From contig JAKOGH010000681.1 in assembly GCA_024811115.1 (NCBI GenBank), positions 62,001 through 126,000 of the forward strand: a stretch of DNA of 64,000 nt, read 5' to 3'. Each line of letters starts with the position of its first letter. The first letter of the stretch is position 1. Origin of the DNA: Terana coerulea. Its lineage: Eukaryota; Basidiomycota; Agaricomycetes; Polyporales; Phanerochaetaceae. Position numbers and translations under genes: made by a program. The notes beneath the pieces are model-generated. The model was not told the DNA's origin. It saw only the letters and a program-made list of their open reading frames with translations, and did no database searches. Shown in pieces: positions 58,002 through 64,000 of this stretch.

Positions 58002-58880
58002 ATGGTACGTCGTCTTGGGATTTTCCTCACGAACGGCAGTACTCAGCAATCGTCTCTGGATGCGTAGGAAGCTGGTCAAGCTCAGGAACGCCTGATCACT
58101 AGCATTCACCATGCGCAGAATCCAACTTTGCGTGGGCGCAACGACATTCCGGGCGTGATTGTACCGCAGACCGTCTACCACCCATCTCGCCCTGAAGACG
58201 CGCATGCACCCCCTTATGAGCCTGAACCGGAGATTCGATTCCACCAGAAACCGCCTTTGGACTTACCAAGTGTTGAGCGGGACGACCGGCGACGGCCTGT
58301 GCCGTACGAACCGCCACAAGGCCGCGGACGTATTGGCCGCGGTGCCCCGTCGAAGATAAATCCTACTCCAGGAATCAAGCTTACGGATGACCCGGGAACG
58401 TTGTGGCGACCGGACAGATATGTGAAATATCTCGAGACTAGGGCGTGGAACCTAAAGCTGTACATTCACGTGAGGATGTTGAATTACTCTCCTTCGAACC
58501 GGGTCTGACGAGGTTCGTGACAGTGGCCTGGATACGATCCTGTAGAGGAAAATGTCTCAGTGCCTGCAGCAGACAACGGGAGATGCACTTATTATGCGCT
58601 GTGCAATGCTGTCTGCGGGAGCATTTTGTCGATAATGGCAGTGAGTACTCAGGCTTTGACTATACGAAGCCTCAGTCATGTATACTCATGCATAATTTTA
58701 CCATGTTAGGCACTACAGTCTAAGGACTGTGGAATTCCCGATTGGCAGACGAACTATATGCCTAACAACAGAGTATACCTCATAGAGCTCCGCAATGTTG
58801 CGGCTGACATCTGGCAACCCGTTCTCTCCGTGGAACCGTACGAAGGGCTCACCTTACCGCTGCCCGAGGTGGAAATGTGA
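58002..58880 (+). CDS. PGIIVPQ/WPGY/WQP-family protein, copy D
   Basis: Intact, 230 aa. Exons: 58002-58004 (ATG only), 58068-58469, 58524-58640 and 58710-58880, all phase 0. Exon 2 begins EAGQAQERLITSIHHAQNPT, has NDIPGVIVPQTVYHPSRPED and a long Pro/Arg-rich insert (RRRPVPYEPPQGRGRIGRGA), and ends ETRAWNLKLYIH. Exon 3 begins WPGYDPVEENVSVPAADNGR and is Cys-containing (CTYYALCNAVCG). Exon 4 has VYLIELRNVAADIWQPVLSV and ends LTLPLPEVEM. It lies 22 kb from copies A-C, so the family is dispersed as well as clustered. Function unknown. Confidence 0.72.
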
Positions 58881-61083
58881 TGCGGTTTACTTATTGCGAG
58901 CTCACCGTTTTCCGATTTACTCTAATTTTGCTGCTATTCAAGCCATCATCAATCAACGGTTGTCTTTTCTCATCGTTGGTCTCTTGTCTGCCTCTAATTT
59001 CCAAGTCGCTCCTTTCGATCAAGCCAGCGGCTTACATAAGCAGCTACTCGTCAGTGATTTGGCGCCAGCAATGAACTTGTCGTCTCGCCACCACCCACGA
59101 GTCAGCGAACGGGAACAAGACCAAAGTTCTGCCTTGAGGCGAATAGTCACAAACGTTTGAAAACCTACATGCGTTATTTCTCGCCTGTGTCGTTGGAGTG
59201 AAGGTTTGTGTACCAGGACAACTGGGTCTCAGGCTTCTTGCACAGCCTCGGAGATTGGGCCACTCAACGTGAGCTTCGCTGGGTGCGTTTGTGGCAACTC
59301 TTATTACCTTCGTAAGCTTAAAGTGATGACGCTGTATCATTTCCTTCAGATAAAAATTACCTATCTTTGGTTGTAATTCACTGCAAATAGTCCATCTCAC
59401 GAGTACAATCTCTTCGCGTCAGTTTGAAACTGAAGAGACGCCGCATCTCTACGCTCCAGGCCAGGTCCTTTCTTCAGCGTCCCTAAGATCTTGACTTTGT
59501 ACATCTGAGATCTCTTGCGTATGGCAGTTCCCATCTGTGCGCATTATGCACGATGAACATTACAGTGTCTTCCATATGAAACGACAGTCGCCCAAATTTC
59601 TACGGCTGTTTGTCCTGTACAAATAGAGCCTTATAGGGTAATGTTAGCGGTCACATCAGTCACCGCGCGTCGCTCCAGGCCAGCCTTGGGCTTGCCTGCG
59701 TGACAGACGCGATCCACTCACCCGACGCGTTTGTGAGTACGGTAGTCAAGAAAAGTATTGTATGAGAAGGTACTGGCTACGAGGAACATTGCTATGCATG
59801 CATAAGTGTGCGTAGTTAGTGATATTGGAGGGACAAGTGGTGCTTCAGGTGACGCCAAATTCTCTGAGCGCTGCAGAGATACCATTGTAAGGCCGCGTTG
59901 AATGCAGATAATCTGCAATGAACAGAGAACATAAGTACTTTGAAGGATGAGAAGGAGAAGACAGCCTCATTATGTCTGTCACGCAGGCAAGCCCAAGGCT
60001 GGCCTGGAGCGACGCGCGGTGACTGATGTGACCGCTAACATTACCCTATAAGGCTCTATTTGTACAGGACAAACAGCCGCAGAAATTTGGGCGACTGTCG
60101 TTTCATATGCAAGGCACTGTAAACCCCGATCTCATACCAACCTCGGTTGGTCATCAAAGATGTCCTACGCCGCAGCTCATTCATATTCGCAATTATCTCA
60201 TTGACCGCGCGTTTCAGATACATTCGTGTTCGAAAGGAGCAACTTCAACTGCACTGTGGTACGGCCGTCACTGACCGTGGTGGTCTTGTTTGCATTTAGT
60301 CATCCTGCAAACGTCCTGAACCAGTAATTGTCTCGTGCGTTTCCACTTTCATGGTCCTTGCCACGACTACTGAGCACTTCTCCAATCAGTGTAGTGCGTT
60401 TCGTTTACGAGCCAGGAATTTGCTGGGACAGGGCACTCGACTTTGAAGGGAGGAGATGCAGACTATCGCTGTTTTCAGATAATAAGACTGCAGACTAGAT
60501 AGTTTGCGGTTATTCCCTAGTATTGGAAGACATTGTGAGGTGAGGCTTGGTCAAGCGGTGTTTTGTCTAATAAGGAGACCAATCAGTTGACTTCTTGCAT
60601 TGACCAGATGCCTTGTTGCGTTCTGCATACCGGGGACGGGGATATACCATTCCTGCTTCAATGAAGCAAACAGGAACTCTTCCTTGCAGACAGTGGCTGT
60701 TTCATCTGTCCGAGTCCACCTGGAGCGTCCGGTAGAATCTTGCTCTCACAAGTGGACATGGTCACGCCCTCTGGATCGGGAAATGCTCCAGAAGGCTCCC
60801 AGAGGGGTATTAAAGGGGCGAGTGGACACCCTTTCTCCTCAGCTCCTCAGCTCTTCATTTCTTCTTCCAAGCCACTTTTCGTTTCTCCAAGTTCAGGTGC
60901 CGGTCGGTGAGTGCACCGAACGCTCGCGCCTTGTACAGTCACGCTGACCCTGTCTCGTACAGCCTGACTTGTTTTATTTTTGTTTACTTTTTACATTCGA
61001 CTTCACGACCAATTCACATTAACGAACCTCCTTCACGACTAAATTCCTACCGTCCATCACTTCCTCTTCATTCCCATCTCAAG
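58881..61083. other. Gene-free region holding a foldback element
   Basis: 2.2 kb with no supported gene. The inverted repeat at 59561-60121 is listed separately. GAGGGGTATTAAAGGGGCG near 60803 may be a TATA-like promoter element for the repeat-protein gene, followed by a C/T-rich leader. Confidence 0.4.
59561..60121. repeat. Foldback element: two 148-bp inverted arms
   Basis: Arm 59561-59708 is repeated inverted at 59974-60121 with about three mismatches, separated by 265 bp. Examples: GCCTTATAGGGTAATGTTAG in the left arm against its reverse complement near 60034-60053. The transcript would form a long hairpin. It may be a long-TIR MITE or foldback transposon. No target duplication is obvious. 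The loop frame (59718-59918, minus) is not recognisable. Confidence 0.8.
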
Positions 61084-62653
61084 ATGTACACTCCCAAGAC
61101 CATTGTCGCCCTCGCTGTCGTCGCAGCTGTCACTCCTTCGCTCGCTCTTCCGTACGTGATCTCTTCGCGGTGTCACCTTTCCAACTGACTGAATATAAAT
61201 ATCCTGACTTAGCATCGCTCCTCTCGAGGCTCGTGATGAATCCTCGGTGCTGGAGCTTGCTGCTCGCGCACCCAAGAACGGCATCAACTGGAACGACCTT
61301 GAGAACGGCAAGATTATGGGCTCCCTCTTCCACCGTCGTGCTCCCAAGAACGGAATCAACTGGAACGATCTTGAGAACGGCAAGATCATGGGCTCCCTCT
61401 TCCACCGTCGCGCTCCTAAGGGTCCCAGCTTCAACGACCTAGAGCGTGCCGACGTCGTCGAGAACCTCTTCCCCGACAAGCACCACCGCCGCGAGGAGTT
61501 GTCTGCCCGCTCGCCCAAGGGCGGGCTCAACATGGGGCAACTCGAGACGAGCGTCGTCATGAAGAGCATGTTCGGCCGCGAGGCCAACGAGACCACTTCC
61601 CACACTTCCCACAACTCGACCATGCCCGCGCACAAGTCCGAGAACAAGTCGGGACACTCCAAGCAGTTCGACGACGCCGAGAGGGCCGCGATCCTCAAGA
61701 GCGTGCTGAACCGCCGGGAGAAGATGCCCAAGATCCCGAACTTGAACACCCCGGCTGGAGAGCGCCTCGTTCAGCAGCTCTTCCCCGTGCACCGCCGCGA
61801 AGAGGAGCTGTACGCTCGCTCTCCCAAGAACGGCATCAACTGGGGTAACGTCGAGAACGGCGAGATCCTGAAGAGCCTCTACCACCGCCGCAGCGACGAC
61901 GAGCTCCTTTCCCGTTCGCCCAAGAACGGCATCAACTGGAACGATCTCGAGAACGGCAAGATTCTTGGCTCCCTGTACCACCGCCGCGGTGACGACGAGC
62001 TCCTCGCACGTTCACCCAAGAACGGCATCAACTGGGGCAACGTCGAGAACGGAGAGATTCTGAAGAGCCTCTACCACCGCCGCAACGACGATGAGCTCCT
62101 CGCCCGCTCGCCCAAGAACAACCTGAACTGGGGCAACATCGAGAACGGCGAGATCTTGAAGAGCCTGTACCACCGCCGCAGCGACGACGAGCTCCTGTCC
62201 CGTTCGCCCAAGAACGGCATCAACTGGAACGACCTCGAGAACGGCAAGATTCTTGGCTCCCTGTACCACCGCCGTGGTGACGACGAGCTCCTCGCTCGTT
62301 CCCCCAAGAACGGTATCAACTGGAACGACCTCGAGAACGGAAAGATCATGGGCTCCCTCTTCCATCGCCGCGGAGACGACGAGCTTTTGTCCCGTTCACC
62401 GAAGAACGGCATCAACTGGGGTAACATCGAGAACGGCGAGATCCTGAAGAGCCTCTACCACCGTCGCAGCGACGATGAGCTCCTCGCTCGTTCGCCGAAG
62501 AACAACCTGAACTGGGGCAACATCGAGAACGGCGAGATCCTGAAGAGCCTGTATCACCGCCGCAGCGAGTGAGTTCCTGCTCATTTGTCTTTCAATTATT
62601 CTCAGAGCTGATCCTGAAGCTTTAGGGCGCGCAGCCTCAATGAACTCGACTAG
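61084..62653 (+). CDS. Secreted Kex2-processed repeat protein (KEP type)
   Basis: Signal peptide MYTPKTIVALAVVAAVTPSL with an intron just after it. Exons: 61084-61151, 61213-62568 and 62626-62653, about 483 aa. The body is a tandem series of about 24-aa cores beginning [AS]PKN and ending SL[FY]HRR. Two occur near the N-terminus as 72-nt units, then three degenerate units, then eight spaced by DDELL[AS]R linkers (32 aa, 96 nt per unit). Each ends in a dibasic RR, the Kex2 (kexin) cleavage site, so the precursor should yield about ten near-identical core peptides, such as SPKNGINWNDLENGKI plus LGSLYH. Three core variants alternate (GINWNDLENGK, GINWGNVENGE, NLNWGNIENGE). A short exon adds RSLNELD. 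Similar KEPs give pheromones, ustiloxin-like RiPPs or hydrophobin-like repellents; no modifying enzyme is adjacent. Confidence 0.9.
61253..62565 (+). repeat. Coding tandem repeat, 72-bp then 96-bp units
   Basis: The DNA underlying the core peptides repeats with period 72 bp (61261-61410) and 96 bp (61798-62565). Units differ mainly at silent positions and at the ND/GN and K/E positions, indicating repeat turnover within the gene. Confidence 0.85.
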
Positions 62654-63340
62654 GTGCGACACTTGGTGGAGGGAATATTAGTATGATTTGTTTTACTCGC
62701 GTATGATCTTGAAAGTCGATCAGTGAACAACTTAATGACAACGAATTTGTGGCTCGCTGAGGAGCTCACCTTACAAAATCAGCACGCATGCACGAATTTG
62801 AATGAGTACGGCTACATTTATAGGATAAGTCGCAATATTTCTCTATCTTCTTAATGCAAGTACCTTTCACGTCAGACTCCGAGGATGAATGCGATACCGA
62901 GATCTGACTTTACGGCGCTCGTAAATAGTGCGCGCGCTTATGATTGGCTTTGTGGCGCTCGGCAACGTCGGCGCTCTCGGACGTGGGCTGGCTCTCCCTG
63001 ATGAGTACAACCATCTGCCCAAACAGAACCCCTTCGGTCATACAAGAAGACACACATATCGATCTACTGAGGCTAGCCTTCATTTCACAACCAACGCTCA
63101 CGTATATGTGAGATTTTCTATGGGATGTTCGCCGTGCTTCTTTGGTCAGCCGCATGCGCTGACCAGCTGACAACGAAATGTTGAGAGGCTTGCCCGCCAC
63201 CAACGTAGTGTCAGCCGTCAGCCCTTATAGCACATACTACTCGAGCAGAGACATGCGTTTTCTCCTTACCCTTCGCTCTTCTTCGCCACCATCGCCACCC
63301 TCAAGGCCTCAAGAACTCCATCGCCTTTGCATCGATCGTC
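62654..63340. other. Intergenic between repeat-protein gene and last gene
   Basis: About 690 bp. No gene seen; CGTCAGCCCTTATAGCAC near 63210 may be part of the next promoter. Confidence 0.35.
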
Positions 63341-64000
63341 ATGATGAACGCCACTCCCCCTCGTCCTCTCTTCGCACCTTCCACAAACTCGTACAACAAG
63401 TGGGCAAAGGTAGCCAGAACCCCGCCGGCCACTTATGCTGCCACTCGCCAGCTCGATCTAAGCAATGAGAAGCCGAAGTTCCCTCGCTGAGGAAGTATTC
63501 GGTCCCAGTCAAAGTCTCTAAGACCATCGCGGCTACCAAGGGGCCCAAGGCAAACCCATTTTCTGCTCAACAAGTCGACACCAAGGGGAGGGTCAACGCA
63601 AGCAAGAGGGCTCCTTCGCCGGCCTCACCAACGGTCAAAAACTCGAAGCCAGCTATCAAGCTCCCTCGATACAGGCTGCCAACACCACCACCGGAAACCA
63701 GGCCCCCTCTGCACAAGGCTTCTTCGGTACCGACCACAACTCAAATTCAGGCCAAGCCTGCTGTCCACAAGGTGGTCAACCCGCCCGAGAAGTCGTCCCC
63801 AGTCCTCAGGCTCAAGCCACTGCTGTTGGTAGAGAAGATATTCGGCATCCAGTTTCAAGAGCAAAAGGTAGAGAGAAAGAACCCCAGTACTACACGTCCC
63901 AAGCGTCAGCTTCTCACTCCACCTCCATCGCCGCCTTCTGGAGTCACATCCCAAACAGCCGCGTCCGAGACCAAGCCCGTTCGTAAGCCCATCGCACGGA
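63341..64000 (+). CDS. Basic, proline-rich disordered protein, 3' end outside window
   Basis: It starts MMNATPPRPLFAPSTNSYNK (a second ATG follows at once) and runs off the window. Low-complexity sequence rich in Pro, Lys, Ser and Thr, with PxxP and SP/TP sites (KRAPSPASPTVKNSK; KLPRYRLPTPPPETRPP; RPKRQLLTPPPSPPSG). No folded domain is visible so far. The first frame stops after PKFPR; the continuing frame reads SLRKYSVPVKVSKTIAATKG, so one T seems missing in TT at 63479-63480. It cannot be identified from this part. Confidence 0.6.

Noticed and set aside
61439..62427. Long minus-strand frames across the repeat protein
   Set aside because: They are complements of the tandem 96-bp coding repeat; repetition keeps any open frame open.
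61798..62565. Regularly spaced repeats that might suggest a CRISPR array
   Set aside because: The units are 96-bp coding repeats without unique spacers, in a eukaryotic secreted-protein gene.

Overview
The window is nuclear DNA of a filamentous basidiomycete. Nearly every gene is split by short GT-AG introns of about 45-70 nt (some GC-AG), codon third positions are GC-rich, genes are closely packed on both strands, and the gene content is fungal: a Zn2Cys6 regulator, PAN3, a Cid1-type nucleotidyltransferase, an Lte1-like RasGEF, tandem P450s and a Kex2-processed repeat protein. An Agaricomycete, probably a polypore-type wood decayer, fits best; the order is inference.

Layout. 1.4-4.5 kb: Zn2Cys6 transcription factor (+). 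4.7-9.2 kb: a PPR-type protein (-) diverging from eIF2-gamma (+). 9.3-12.7 kb: a MARCH5-like RING-CH E3 ligase (-) and an RRM/RD-rich SR splicing factor (-). 13.3-15.4 kb: two unrecognised small proteins. 15.4-17.9 kb: gene-free, partly AT-rich. 17.9-23.1 kb: Lte1-like RasGEF (+). 23.5-24.9 kb: malate dehydrogenase ending in SKL (+). 25.6-29.0 kb: long coiled-coil protein (-). 30.6-35.3 kb: three copies of an unrecognised small gene family, followed by a block of inverted-repeat elements to 37.0 kb. 37.3-45.7 kb: an RNA/transcription block of Cid1-like nucleotidyltransferase (-), PAN3 (-) and TFIIE-beta (+). 46.3-57.4 kb: four tandem paralogous P450s (+). 57.5-58.9 kb: a fragment and a fourth full copy of the small family. 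59.6-60.1 kb: a 148-bp-arm foldback element. 61.1-62.7 kb: a secreted protein made of Kex2-bounded repeats. 63.3 kb to the end: a basic, proline-rich protein cut by the window edge.

Two points matter most. First, four full genes and at least one fragment form a family with three signatures (PG[IV]IVPQ-like, WPGY at the start of exon 3, and ELRxxxxxxWQP near the C-terminus). In all four full copies the first coding exon is only the ATG, followed directly by an intron. I do not recognise this family. Second, many otherwise well-conserved genes need a single-base correction, mostly in a short homopolymer run, to keep frame: at least 18 sites in about ten genes. This looks more like consensus indel error than genuine decay, so most broken reading frames here should not be read as pseudogenes without checking. 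Where I give a CDS across such a site, the frame change is stated.
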